A DNA stretch of 64,000 nucleotides from assembly GCA_023053575.1 (NCBI GenBank), contig JAKZAP010000014.1:9734001-9798000 (forward strand), in the 5' to 3' direction. The translations under genes were made by a program, and so were the position numbers. Shown here piece after piece: positions 20,811 through 32,906 of the stretch (its first letter is position 1; each line of letters opens with the position of its first letter). The notes under the pieces were generated by a model. That model was given only the letters and a program-made list of their open reading frames with translations. It had not been told where the DNA came from and made no database searches. The DNA is from Branchinecta lynchi (lineage: Eukaryota; Arthropoda; Branchiopoda; Anostraca; Branchinectidae).

Positions 20811-22060
20811 CGTATTTTTGTTCTTTAAAAAATACTTATACTTGCTTCGTGAGATTTGAGATAAGGGATTTTGTTAACGCTTGTCTACTCGCTGGCCGGG
20901 CTTCGCATAAAAATATACTGTTGTTCTAGCAAAAAATTGAAATGTGCACCGTGGTCAAATGATAAGGACCGAGGGCTAAAGCACAGAAATCATGTTACGC
21001 CTGTAAACCTGATTTCTCGCCTGTCGGAGGACATCGGAAGACAAAACAAAAGTTATTCTCTGGAAACCCTGCAAAATCTCGGATAGAACTGAAAAATGAA
21101 AATTTCCAGTTCTCAAAAAAGAATCGAACGGATTTTCTAAAGCGATAGATTTTGAAGGTTAACAGGCCAAATGAAGTTAGATAACATTGAAAACCAAGAG
21201 GGGTCCTTTCAGATTCAGTAGGCTGACAGCTCGACTAGTCTCCGGCTGTTATTTCGGATCTTCCTCAGATGATGGTGATCGCTTATCTGCGTCCACAAGT
21301 TCGCCGGATAGGGTTGAGATATGTAATTTTTGGTGAGAATCACTTATACAGGCTTGAAAACCTGACAGAAACGCTTTAGTCCATTGCCTCATTAATCCCG
21401 AATAACGATCTTTCATTTGCGCGAAAAATATGGCTCTGCCTAATCTAAACATTCAAGAGAAAAGACAACACCGAATTGTGTGATCTCATTAAAAAGCGCT
21501 TGCTAGGCTGCTATGTCTGTGACTCTTCAGAACTTATGTTGCTGCCTTACATACAATTTTCAGAAGGATAAGCCATGTCTTTGATGAAATACAAGTTGCG
21601 CGGTTGAAGTGTAAACTTGGTTTTGCTGGGATGCTGTCCGTACTCTCAACGTCACTGTTATGAAACTCAGCAGTGTCATAGTAATTAACTGTATTCAAGT
21701 AGAAGGTAGGAAAGTACCTTACCAAAGGATGGCTGCGGATCGTCAGCCTAAAAAGTTAACACTGGATAACATTCTTACAAGTGGAACCCCTGAAACTGAA
21801 ATAGCTAAAACGCTCCCACGAAACTGCGGTGCATCGAGCACCGACGCTGATACATTGGTGATGGTGGTTCGCTTGCTTTTAGGTACATAGGTAATGGTTT
21901 AAAAATCAGAGGTGACAAAAAGCACTGATATCTAAGGTATCAGATAACGTGATAGATTACTGAGGATGGTTGGAGGTGGAGACCAAAAAGTTGGATTGCC
22001 TAGGCACACTGTGTAAAAATTGGGAAAACGGAAACTGGCAGGATGAAGTCTAGGAATGTG
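20811..22060. other. No gene seen (intron A1-A2)
   Basis: Short frames only. At 21208-21290 the text 'ggctgacagctcgact', 'ggctgttatttcggatcttcctcag' resembles the MITEs at 28387 and 28681 and may be a fragment of one. Confidence 0.4.
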
Positions 22061-22078
22061 AGCGGATTCGTAAAACTG

Positions 22079-22200
22079 AGGGTTTGGACTCCGAGTCCGA
22101 ATCCAGCATGCCAAGCAGAAGATTCGAACCCGGATTCGAATCCGGCCCAAAGTACGAATCCTGGATTCGAATCCGAAATCGGGTTCGGATTCGCCCATCT
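22079..22200. repeat. Degenerate short tandem repeat around GGATTCGAATCC
   Basis: GGATTCGAATCCGG-like words recur about six times in 120 bases, on both strands because the word is palindromic. Overlapping frames here on both strands are by-products. Confidence 0.6.
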
Positions 22201-23049
22201 CTGGCCCTGTGCCCAAGCTAGCCTACCACCAGCCTCTAGATAAGATAATTTGATCACTCATCTCATCGTCCAAAAACCAACCAACATCAATAACAATTTT
22301 TTTTTTTTAGCACCAAGACAGTGAAATCTCAATAAAGCAGCCGCTCAAGTCCTAACTTGTAAACCATGATGTACAAGTTTAATAACTATTAAATTAACTT
22401 GAAGTAAAAGTAATTGAAGAAAGACTGGATTTGATGTGCTAAAGTGCGTACGCCGATCAAGCGGCGTCCTTTCGCCGCCGATCCTTTCACTCCCATCTGC
22501 CGCCTTCGAATCGGCGCGGCGTCGGGTTCTAGATGCAAGTACAATGGCGAATAAAGCAAGACACAACGAAAATAAATACCTTTCGGTTAATTCTGTGGGG
22601 GTCAAGGCCTTATGAAGGGTAGTGTTTTGGTCCGAAGTTTTGGAATCCTGAGAAGATTAGCTGGTTGATCTTCCAGTCGATTCAAGTTTAACTGAAAAGC
22701 TGCATTATGTACATTGAATTATTTTCAATCTGCTAAGGGATTTTTCAATTGTTTTTCATAATAATGACTTTCAGAATATGTACTGCTGGTCAGACAAGTC
22801 AAAGGTCACCCGACGCGAGAATTTGAACTTGAACAAAAGTGTGAATTTCAATGGCTAATGAGAGAAGCTTAGGAAATTTTCACTTAAAATCATAAGGTCA
22901 ATTCTGAAGAAATCCGTTATTGTATGTAACCCTAACAATCTTTCGGCTATCGTTTACCATTGTAGTTGCTACATATTTCAAGGATAAAGGTACAAGAATA
23001 TAATTAAGATATACCTCAAATCCGAAAGAAAAAGTTTATTTGATGAAAA

Positions 23050-26000
23050 TCGATTCTGTGAATATTTATTTATTCATTTTATTTTCAATCTAACACCGCC
23101 CGACTAGGGCCATTATAGAAAACAAAAGAACACTTTACAGACTTACACTTTAAACACTAAGTTGGGTCAAACCCACAATATACCAACTCCCCCCATTTCA
23201 GCCAAATGGGAAGAGATAGCCGCATGTGCGGCCCAGACAGAACAGCCAACAGAGGTTTCTGGGACTCCAAAATCCTATTCTGGAGCGAAAAACACACTTA
23301 TCTACTGACTTCAGAGAAACATGGGAGACCTTCACCGACAAACATTGCCGAGGCACTACAATTCCAAGGAAAACCGTGCAACCACAGTAGGGAGTTATTG
23401 TAAAGAACAGGAAAAGAATTACCGCGTCTAACCGTAATATTAGTCACAAGAGAAATACCATAAAGTTGTGTGCAGTAAGCCTGGAACAGGAAAGATTTGA
23501 CCACTCCTTCACACTTTGCGAATTTCTTGATCAGGAGGTTGGCGCGAGCACATAGTGATCTGGCCAATCCATTCACATGGAGTTCATCATACAGCTTGGG
23601 GGTAAAGGTGAACCCCAAGTACTTGAAGGATGACACAAACTCAGGTTGAACCCCTGAAAGAAACACTGGTGGAATTACTAGGAGTCTCATACCAGGGGGA
23701 ATGAAGGCCATGCATAATGTTTTCTTAGTATTGAAAACAATGTCATGGCGAAGAGCAAAACTATCACACAAAGCCAGTAGTTTGTTGAGTGCAGACACAG
23801 ACAGAGCCAGGACTGACAGGTCATCCGCATAGCTGCAATTGTTAAGCACATCCCTTGAATTAAGCACCCAACACCAGCAGTTGCTAACGTCACATTAAGC
23901 TCATCTACGCATAAATTATACAAAGAGGAGACAGTACACCACCTTGCCTGACCCCATTCAGTACCGGGAACCGTCTACTAAGCACCCCGCCCCATTTAAT
24001 ACAAAACCGTTGATTTTGAAACCAACAAAACAGGGTAACACGATTTGGGGATCTACACCGCGGTCAAGAAGGCATCCCAGCAGTGTTTCGTGATTTACCC
24101 GGTCAAATGCAGCCATCATATCAATAAAACATACAAGAAGAGATGTAAGCTCATATGGCACTTGCATGGGTTAAGATGTTTTGATTGATCAAAAGTAAGT
24201 TTCGACTTTGCGGTTGAGATGCGCACTCTAAGGGAGCTGGAACTTCATGTGTAAGCAAAACCCTTGAGGCAAAAATGATAATGGGCTGATGGGCATCATG
24301 AAAATGCAGATATTGCTTAAAATCATTTTTTTTCCTTTGCGGTCAAGATTGGTACTTTAAGGAATAATCAGATTCGGGAAGTAGAAATTTCTAAGCAAAT
24401 GCTGTTGAATCTCTTACATTCCAGCGAAGCTTCATCGTCCTAGCACATCTGGAAGTACCTCAGCTCATCACCGGAATCCCAGACCCTCCCCCCCCCCTCC
24501 AACTCCACCCACAATACCCGGAGCCAATCCGGTTCTGTAAATGATTAATCCAGAGTATCTGTTTGTTATTCCCACGAAGTTCGATCCCGATCACACAGTC
24601 TAAGCGGTTCAAGTATTCCCCCCCCCCAATAATTGTCGGATTCTGTCCGGAAAGGAAAAGATCACCATAGAGAAATGTCCTCTGTTCAGTTATTAAATTT
24701 CACTCGAATCCGATCACACGTTCCAAAGTTACGCAGGGCTCAATATTCCGGATTCCCCTTCCTAAACTTCCCCCCACCCAAGATCATCATATCGAGGTTT
24801 TTTTTTTTATTCAAAGTCAGTTTGACCGGGTCCCTGATATGCCTGCCAAGTTTCGTCGCGAAAATCGCAAACACCGGAATTCCGGGAAACCCCCTCCTCA
24901 AATGTCCGGAGCCAGTCAAATTGTGTCGAAGATTTGCATGGAGCAGATGTTTGTTCTTCCCAGCACGTTTCACTCCGATCCCTCCATTCTGACCGTTTCT
25001 CGAGATTTCCGCCCCCCCCCCCCGCAACTCCCCCATGGTGCCCGTAGCCAATCCGATTCAATAAATGATTTACCTAAAGCATCTGTTGGTTATTCCCAAA
25101 AAGTTCCATCCCGATCTCTCAGTCTAAGTGGGTCACGTATTCCCCCCTCCCCCCCCCCCCAATAGTTGTCGGATCCGGTCCGGATACGAAAAAGATCACC
25201 GGAGAAATGTCCTCGACTGGTTCAATTCTTAAATTTCACTCGAATCCGATCACCCGTTCCAAAGTTACGCAAGACTCAATATTCGGGATTCCCCTCCCTC
25301 CACTCCCCCCACCATTATCAGATCGACAAAATTTTTATTTTGTAGACAGTTTGATCGGGTCCCTGATATGCCTGCCAAGTTTCATTGTGAAAATCCCCAA
25401 AACCGCTATCACCGGAATTCCGGGACCCCCTCCCCCCCCCCCCCTAAGTGCCCGGATCCAGTACAGTTGTCTAAACGATTTATCTAGAGTAGATGCTTAT
25501 TCTTCCCAGCAAGTTTCACTCCGATCCCTCCATTCTAACCGTTTCTTGAATTTTCCGCCCCCCCCCCCTACTCCCCCCTGGCTACCAAATCCTATCAAGA
25601 CTTTAAATGGGCCATCCCAGATATGTAATCTATTCAGTTATTAAGTTTCATTACAATCCGATCCCCCGTTCGAAAGTGACACACTACTCAGTTTCCCGGA
25701 TTCCTCTGCCCTCCACTCCCCCCCAAAATGGTCGGATTGGAAAACTGATTATTTCTAAGTTTTTTTGGTCGGGTCTCTGATATGCCTGCCAAGTTTCATG
25801 GTCCTAGCGCATCTGGAAGTACCCTAACTCGAAAAAGTGTGACAAAATGCCCTCGATTTTCAAGTTTCCAATGCCCTCCACTCCCCCGCATATGGTCGGA
25901 TCCGGAAACTGATTATTTCCAGGTTAGTTTGACCGGGTCCCTGATATGCCTGCCAAGTTTCATGGTCCTAGCACGAAGTACCCTAAGTCGAAAAGTGTGA

Positions 26001-27300
26001 CAAAATGCCCTCAATTTTCAAGTTTCCAGCGCCCTCCACCCCCCCCCCCCCCGCATATGGTCGGATCGGGAAACTGATTATTTTCAGGTTAGTTTGGTGG
26101 GGTATCTGATATGCCTGCCAAGTTTCATTGTCCTAGCTCATCTGGAAATACCCTAACTCGAAAAAGTGTGACACAAAACTCGGACTGACCGACAGTCGGA
26201 ATTTTGATCGGTATATGGCACTTGAACCAGAGGCTGCAGGTGCCATAAAAACCGGAGAAGAAAAAAGCCAAAAATAGTGGATCACCGACTTTACAAAAAA
26301 TATACAAAACTCGGTAGACGACATCGCCATGAACCAAAACTGGTAATTAGTAGCTCGAACCTGAGGTTCAATAATACCTATAAGGCACTTTTCAAACACC
26401 TTCGATACAACAGCGGCCAAAGCAATGGGCCTGTAACTACCGAGGCTACGAAACCGAAACCATGACGAAACCGTGCGCCAAAAACCCATTAAACAGACAT
26501 GTTAACATACAAGTAAACGTCGACCCAGCATGCTTCAGATGGTTAGCAGTTATCCCGTCCAGACCACCCGCTCTGCCCCCAGTAAGCCCAGAAAGCACCC
26601 TGGCAACAGCCTCGTGTGCTATCAGCTGCTCACTAGAAAGAAGAGTCGCACACAACCGGGCACGATCCTCAATACTACCCGCATTAGAGGGGACCAACGA
26701 AAAAAAATCTCTGAATAATGATTTGACCAAAGGTTAGTAACAGCAACTGAGCCAACTACTCCACCAACTACATCCGCCACCTTAGGGACAGTTCATCTAC
26801 CGTGCCTACTAACAGTGCTCCAGAACTGCTTAAACTTACAGCCCCCGAGGGAAGCTGCTAACGTAGACGCTTTCAGCTTTTCCACTTGTTTTTTTTTACA
26901 CCACCTGGAAGCACTCCTATACTTACTGTTAAGTAGCTTTCTAACCTAGTCTAACTGATCATCCTTGATCCTGCCCGCGTAAATCAAATCCAAAAAAGCG
27001 AATTTTGCTGCTAGATAAAGTTCCTTGACGTGATGGGTCCAACCAGGGACAACTTCACGCTTATGCCCAGTTGCTCCTTTTTTCGCCGGAATTGCTTAAT
27101 TGGCAGAAACAATCAGAATCGCAACTCGCTAAATAAAGATTAGTAATGGAAAAGAGATTGTTATGATCAGAACAAGAACCGGAACAGCACACAGAAGGAT
27201 TAGTAGCACAAAGAGTTCTAACTTTAGCTTCCACCTTAGTAGAGTAGTCCCTCATTCCTTGTTTAGTAGTCTTATCCCATTCCACCACCGGGGCCTCAGC
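23050..27300 (-). mobile_element. LINE family 1, near full-length but broken reverse transcriptase
   Basis: Minus-strand pieces, in order from 27.3 to 23.05 kb, follow a non-LTR reverse transcriptase. First a pre-RT region (LKASTLAASLGG, KQFWSTV, VTNLWSNHYSEIF), then GGRAGGLDGI.ANHLK, then SYRPIALAAVVSKVFEK. Next come the palm motif A region FIDMMAAFDRVNHETLL, FNLCVDELNV-type text, and the YADD box at 23820-23831 followed by FKYLGFTF. It ends at about 23055 in a TAAA-type tail. Several frameshifts separate the pieces (for example near 23860) and a family B element at 24154-26247 splits it between VKSVIHYF and LTSLLVCFID. No intact endonuclease frame was seen. The clade is not resolved by eye (CR1, L2 or Jockey type are all possible). 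Confidence 0.88.
24154..26247 (+). repeat. Family B repeat, copy 3, inserted in the LINE
   Basis: TATGGCACTTGCA at the left and the stem-loop TATGGCACTTG..CAGGTGCCATA at 26214-26247 on the right. The body has repeated 'gggtccctgatatgcctgcc', CAAGTTTCATGGTCCTAGC, 'catctggaagtaccctaactcg', 'aagtgtgacaaaatgcc' and C runs. LINE reverse transcriptase coding text lies directly on both sides, which fixes the two element ends to within a few bases. No clear target duplication is seen. Confidence 0.85.
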
Positions 27301-27479
27301 TTAATCATCTAGGCAGTTCTGCAAGCTCGTTTTATTGTTGGGACATAGTGCGGGAGCCACGCGGCCTGAGTTGGAACTTCGCAGTAGGAAACTTGGAGTC
27401 GGAGCAAGCGGTGTGGCGTATGGCATGCGAGTCCGTTGGCAAATGTATGCGGGGGCTTTGCGGTACTAATTGCAAATCG

Positions 27480-27750
27480 TAAGAAGTGCGCATGCGGACG
27501 ATACGGGAAGGCAACAGTTCTAATACGTGTTAAGATTAATTGAGGCAGTATTTCTAGAAAGTAATTAATTGTAAGACAAAAGACTAGTGAAAATGGTCTT
27601 GCCGAATTACCTGTGTAAGTGGGTAGCCCGAGGGATTGCTCACTCCCAAAAAAAGGTTTGTCCCGAACCGTTTCGTAAATTATATGTACTAAAGCATTAA
27701 TCACAAATGGAAAATGTTTCTTTGGTATTTTTTGTACTTTTCAGCTTTAA
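27480..27750 (+). repeat. Local duplication 1, copy a (partner 29340-29640)
   Basis: Both copies read, in order, 'ggcg../ggcttt..actaattg', 'gatac.ggaaggcaac', 'agattaat.ga.gcagtatttct', 'aagtgggta', 'ga.cgttcactccc', 'cgta.at', 'aagcattaat', 'aaatgtttctttggta' and 'cttttcagcttt.aacctt'. Confidence 0.65.
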
Positions 27751-28129
27751 CCTTACTCCTAACCCCCAAGGACAAAAGAAGCCGGATTTTTGTTCGATCT
27801 GTGTTCGATGTTTGACCCTTCCGAGGCCTACTGAGCTATTCCTCGCAAAAACGAGTTGTCGTGATCGGCCCGGAGGAAGTTTCAAGTATTCATTTGTGGA
27901 CTAGTAATAATAAAACACTGGACAACTTGGCTGAGGGGTGTTTTACTATCGTGATGGTTCTACTATCCGGATATTTTACACTATCGTGATGTTTTGGACC
28001 ATTACGATATATTTTTTGCATCATCATAACTTACACCGAGACTTACACAGTATACAAATTTTCTATATCGCTCAGTATCGAATCACTCCAAAGTAAATTT
28101 AAGGTTCCGGATTACAGTTAACCTTTGTA

Positions 28130-28262
28130 CCGTCTTTTTCTTTTTCAAGCGATCACAACAGCTTATTTTCGTACTCTGCTTATTCCGAGTTAAACAAAAC
28201 ACGACAAAGCGAGCCCTCCTCTGCATTTTCACGATAGAGCGACACAGCCGAACAAATTAAAA
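28130..28262 (+). repeat. Local duplication 2, copy a (partner 30862-30990)
   Basis: Shared text: 'accgtctttttcttt', 'tcaagcg.tca', 'cacaacagcttatt', 'ctgcttattc.gagt', 'aaacaaaacac', 'gagcgacacagccgaaca'. Together with local duplication 1 this suggests a few kilobases were duplicated and then diverged. Confidence 0.65.
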
Positions 28263-28386
28263 CCTAACTTTGGTTAAGAAAGTTGTCGTCAAGTAGCAAT
28301 TTGTGTCATTTTTTGTTAAAAAACAACCCAAAGTACAAAAACTGATTAACAAAAAACACATTCGTGACGTATGACGTGCTAATCCC

Positions 28387-28580
28387 TATATTCAAATAAT
28401 GTATACATCGACGATGCTTCGTCAGCGATATTTCGGCCCCTCTTGGCAAGGGTACTCGTCAGGCTGTCGATCTTCAGGTCAATTTGGGGGAAGGAAACAA
28501 ACCTGTAATAATCTGATTACTGAATATCGCTGACGAAGCATCGTAGCTGACGTATCCGTTGTATACATTATTTGAATATA
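28387..28580. mobile_element. Inverted-repeat element (MITE), copy 1
   Basis: 'tatattcaaataatgtatac' and 'gatgcttcgtcagcgatat' at the left are mirrored at the right by 'atatcgctgacgaagcatcg' and 'gtatacattatttgaatata'. The element is about 194 bp, non-coding, of unassigned superfamily. Confidence 0.8.
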
Positions 28581-28680
28581 TGTTTCAAAGTCAGCTTGCG
28601 CTCAAGGAATATTTATGTGCGAATCCCTGTTGGCCAATGTATAGTGTAAATATTGTTTGAGCCCAAGATGACTTTGAACA

Positions 28681-28962
28681 ATATATTCAAATAATGCATA
28701 AAACGGATACGTCAGCTACGATGATTTGGCAGTGATATTTCGGCCCTTCTTGGCAAGGGTCCTCGTCAGGCTGTCAATCTTCAGCGTCAACGTGAAGGAA
28801 CAAATCGGCAATAGTCGATTATTGCAGGATTATTGAAGGTATGTCCCTTTCCCATCGTTGATGATGAAGATGGACAACCTGACTGACCCCTGCCATTTCG
28901 GCCGAAATATCGCTGTCGAAGCTTCGTAGCTGAGGCATCCGTTTTATGCGTGATTTGAATAT
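28681..28962. mobile_element. Inverted-repeat element (MITE), copy 2
   Basis: Shares the terminal 'tattcaaataatgcataaaa' and 'acggatacgtcagctacgatg' text, the interior 'gatatttcggccc.tcttgg', and the mirrored right end with the copy at 28387. It has a different middle, with a longer spacer. Confidence 0.78.
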
Positions 28963-29339
28963 AAACGTATTGTGGCGGGGTGCTTAAGTAGTGATGGACA
29001 GTATTTGAAGTCTTCGAAAAATCAGTATTTTAACTTGTGATAATCAATATTTCGGTAGGATGTTTTGCTATCACACACGTCTCATTTCGCTAAAATTTGG
29101 CGAAGAAAATTGCCATCAAATAGCATTTTGTGTAATTCTTCGTTAAAAACCCGAAAGTATAAAAAATTATAAACGAAAATCAGAATCACATTCGGATATA
29201 CAAGAGTTGGTTTTCTTACGACGTTTGCAATACTTAGGAAATGTACGAAAAGGGTTTTCGACATTGATATTTCAGTTTCGATATTTGGTCGATATATCGA
29301 TATCGGACATTGCCATACACTAGAAGAGTAATAAAAAAT

Positions 29340-29640
29340 CTCACAAAGTAGAAACCGGAGGCGCGACTAATTGTAAATAATAAGGAGTATGTATCCGAAC
29401 GATACCAGAAGGCAACTAATATGTGATCAGATTAATCGATGCCAGTATTTCTGAAAGTAATAGTTGCCGTACTAAAGTTTGTCACAATGATCGTGTCTAA
29501 TTACATGTTTAAGTGGGTAAGTGAGGGATCGTTCACTCCCCAAAGGTGTGCCCAAATTGTTCCGTAGATCGTAAGAAACGAAGCATTAATGAAAAATGTT
29601 TCTTTGGTACTTTTCAGCTTTGAACCTTCACAGACTCCGT
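29340..29640 (+). repeat. Local duplication 1, copy b
   Basis: Partner of 27480-27750; see that entry for shared blocks. It ends at the left edge of a family A copy. Confidence 0.6.
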
Positions 29641-29674
29641 ACCCTCATGGGTACACTTGAACCACTAAGATACA

Positions 29675-30750
29675 TTTTTGGGATCCCAAAACGTAAGTGG
29701 AGGGATACCTATGACATCGCAAAAGTTGTCCGTCCGTCCGTCTGTAAGCACGATAACTCTCGAAGGGAATGAGATATTTTGATGAAACTTGGTATGAGGA
29801 TTGTTTGGGTCAAGGGTAAGGTTGAGTTCGTAGATGGGCTCTGTAGCCCTATATTTGGGGGTGGGGGAGGGGGTTCAGTTTAAGGGACAAACAAAATATT
29901 TTTAAACAGCTAATGTGATAGTCGATTATGGGGTAAGAAAACATGCTGAGCACGATGGTGACAATCATTTTCTCGCCGGACAAGTAGTTCGTCCGGGATC
30001 CGGCAAAAAACGGAAAGTTTTTTAAAAGTAAAAGTTTCATTTGAAGTTGATTAAATGTTTGATTTAGGGGTAAGAAGACATGCTGAGCATGATGGTGAAA
30101 ATCATTTTGTCGCCGGACAAGCAGTTCGTCCGGAATCCGGCCAAAACCGGAAAGTTGGTTAAAAGTAACAGTTTCATTTGAAGTTGATTAAATGTTTGAT
30201 TTATGGGTAAGAAGACATGCTGAACCCGATGGCGAAAACCATTTTCTCGCCGGGAAACTAGTTCGCCTGTAATCCGGCCAAAACCGGAAAATGTGTTAAA
30301 AGTAAAAGCTTTATCTGAAGTTGATTAGACGATATATTTAGGGGTAAGAAGAGACGCTGAGTCTGTATATAGTGATCATTTTTTACCCGGACATATAATT
30401 AGTCCGGAATCCGGTTGTACCCGCATTTTTTTAAGTCAAAATGTTCTTTAAAGTTGATTAGATTTCTTTATAGGGATAAGGAGATACGCCGGCTTCGTTT
30501 CTGAATTTTTCTTTTTTTGCTGGACTAGTAGTTCGCTCGGAATTTGGGCGAAACCGCACATTTGGCAGTAGTAAAGCAGGAAGTTTCGGTCAGTATCGTC
30601 AAAATAGATATGGCTTATAGAGGTATAGATAGGTGGATAGAATATCTGAACTCGGTTTTCTCTAATGATTAGCCTGGCGAAGACAAGACCGAATTGTCTG
30701 GATCAAATCTTAGATTTTTGGGATCCCATCGACACCTTTGGTCTTGTTTA
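29675..30750 (-). repeat. Family A repeat, copy 3
   Basis: Minus orientation: TTTTTGGGATCCCAAAACG at 29675, five internal units, and GGGATCCCATCGACACC..GGTCTTGT at the other end. The CAGACGGA block appears inverted (CCGTCCGTCCGTCTG). Confidence 0.88.
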
Positions 30751-30861
30751 TCATGCTACTGTATACATTACACAGATTAACTGCATCCGTTCCGGATCGG
30801 ATCGCTCTGAAGTGCGAATTAAGTTATCTTTTTTAATCCTCGTACCGTCTTTTTCTTTCAA

Positions 30862-30990
30862 GCGGTCAACCTCCCCTTTCACAACAGCTTATTCTCCTAC
30901 TCAGCTTATTCTGAGTAAAACAAAACACGGCGGAGCGAGACCTCCCCTGCATTTTCACAACAGAGTGACACAGCCGAACAGTATTGCGTT
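30862..30990 (+). repeat. Local duplication 2, copy b
   Basis: Partner of 28130-28262. It differs by a short insertion ('acctcccctt') and scattered substitutions. Confidence 0.6.
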
Positions 30991-31257
30991 CCCGCCAATG
31001 ATTTCTAAGTTGGATCTACGCGTAGGAGCATGGGCACGGAGGAGGCACCAGGTTCAGAGCTCTGTCCCAAAAACTTAACATGGGGAAGATGGGAGCAGAA
31101 CTGTCAGAACTGCCTAGATGATTAAGCTGTGACCGGGGTACACACATTGCCAAGGGGCCAAACCTGGTCCTCAAAAGACCGCGACGCGGCTACCTCTACC
31201 TAAAAAATTACTGGAAAATGGTCAGAACCGAAAATATCATACTGAACATCAATCTTT

Positions 31258-32486
31258 ACAAGACCAAAGGTTTCGATGGGATCCCAAAAAGTCAATATTT
31301 GATCCAAACAATTGGGTCTTGTCTTCGTCAGACTCCTTGAACGCTTTTACTATTAAAGTTCAGAAACAGATTAAGGCCAAATAGCTTCAGATATGGATTC
31401 AGCATTTGTGTTTACCCCTAGAAGTCATATCTGTTCTGACGAAAACTTCCTGCCACTTCCGCCAATTTCCAGGTTTCAGCCGAATTCCGGAACTACTTGT
31501 CCGGCAAGAAAACAAAGCTCAAAAACGAACTCAGCGTATCTTCTTTCTCCGATATTGAATATCTAATCAACTTCAAATAAAAATTTAACTTATAACAAAT
31601 TTTCCGGCTCCAGTCGGATTACGATCGAACTATATGTCCGGGCGAAAAATGATTTTCATACACGGCCTCAGCATCCCTTCTTACCCCTAAATCGGATATC
31701 TAACCAACTAAAACTAAAACTTTAAATTTTTCCGGTTTTGGCCGGACTCCGGGCAAAGTACTTGCCCGGGTGGAAAATTATTTTCACACAAGTGTTCAGC
31801 ATGTCTTCTTACCCCTAAATCGAACATCTAAGCAACTCCAAATAAAACTTTTACTTTTAACAAACTTTCCGGCTTTGGCCGGATTCCGTGCGAACTACTT
31901 GCCCTGAGAGAAAACGGTTTTCACCGTCGTGTTCAGCATGTCCTCGTACCCCTAAATTGAACATCTAATCAATTTCAAATAAAACTTTTACGTTTAGCAG
32001 ACTTTCTCGGTTTTGGCCGGATTCCGGGCCAACTACTTGTCCGGCACAAAATGGTTTTCGCTATCGTGTTCAGCATATCTTCTTACCGCAAAGTCGAACA
32101 TCTAATCAACTTCAAATAACACTTTTACTTTTAACAAACTTTCCGGTTTTGGCCGGATTCAGGACGAACTACTTGTCCGATGACAAAATGAGTTTCACCA
32201 TCGTGTTCAGCATGACTTCTTACCTCATAATCGACTATCACAGTATCTGTTTAAAAATATTTAATTTGTCCCATAATTTAAACCCCCTCCCCCACCCCTA
32301 AATGTGGGGCTACAGAGCCCATCTACGAACTTGACTTTACTCTTGACCCAAAGAATCCTCACACCAAGTTTCATCAAAATATCTCATTCCCTTCGAGAGT
32401 TACAGTGCGCACAGACGGACGGACGGACAGACGGACAACTTTTGTGATGTCACAGGTATCCCTCCACTTACGTTTTGGGATCCCAA
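31258..32486 (+). repeat. Family A repeat, copy 4
   Basis: Full-length, with 136-bp units whose 'cagcatgtcttcttacc' phrases fall at about 31798, 31933, 32069 and 32206. It ends at the GGGATCCC of 'acttacgttttgggatcccaa'. Confidence 0.88.
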
Positions 32487-32906
32487 TAACTTATCCCCGA
32501 AAGAACGCGAACACACTACATGGTCAATCAAGAACTGTACCCTCGTGGGCTCATAAAGGTGAAGGTGTCATTTTTAAGATTAACAACATCACTTGAAACA
32601 AAATCAAGAATAGGCGTCGAGTAACGAAGTAATGCATTTTCGTCGGTTCTTCAACACCATTTAAGGGAATAAGTGATGGCCAACTAGAATTTCGCATCTC
32701 ATTCCTGTTCGGTTCGGTTAAACTTTAAGCCATGCATGTCCAAGTACAAGCCGTTAGCGGCTCTCGATCTTCAAGTAGGTCATGGCTCTATTGGTGCCAG
32801 TCCCCGGAGTGTAGGGAGACGTGGTAACATTATTCTTTTCACCACGTGTTCATAAATTGTTTTCGTTTCCAAATTACGACCGCCTCTGATTTCCTCGCTT
32901 TTCCAG

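Noticed and set aside
21660..21890. Frame with TLDNILTSGTPETEIAKTL as a possible receptor exon
   Set aside because: It does not align with any part of the ANF_receptor, kinase-homology or cyclase regions and lacks a clean donor in phase.
22079..22200. GGATTCGAATCC words suggestive of tRNA B-boxes or operators
   Set aside because: They form a degenerate short tandem repeat without any surrounding tRNA or promoter structure.
22440..22560. Short CG-rich stretch considered as a promoter island
   Set aside because: It is only about 100 bases long, with no adjacent first exon; nothing more supports it.
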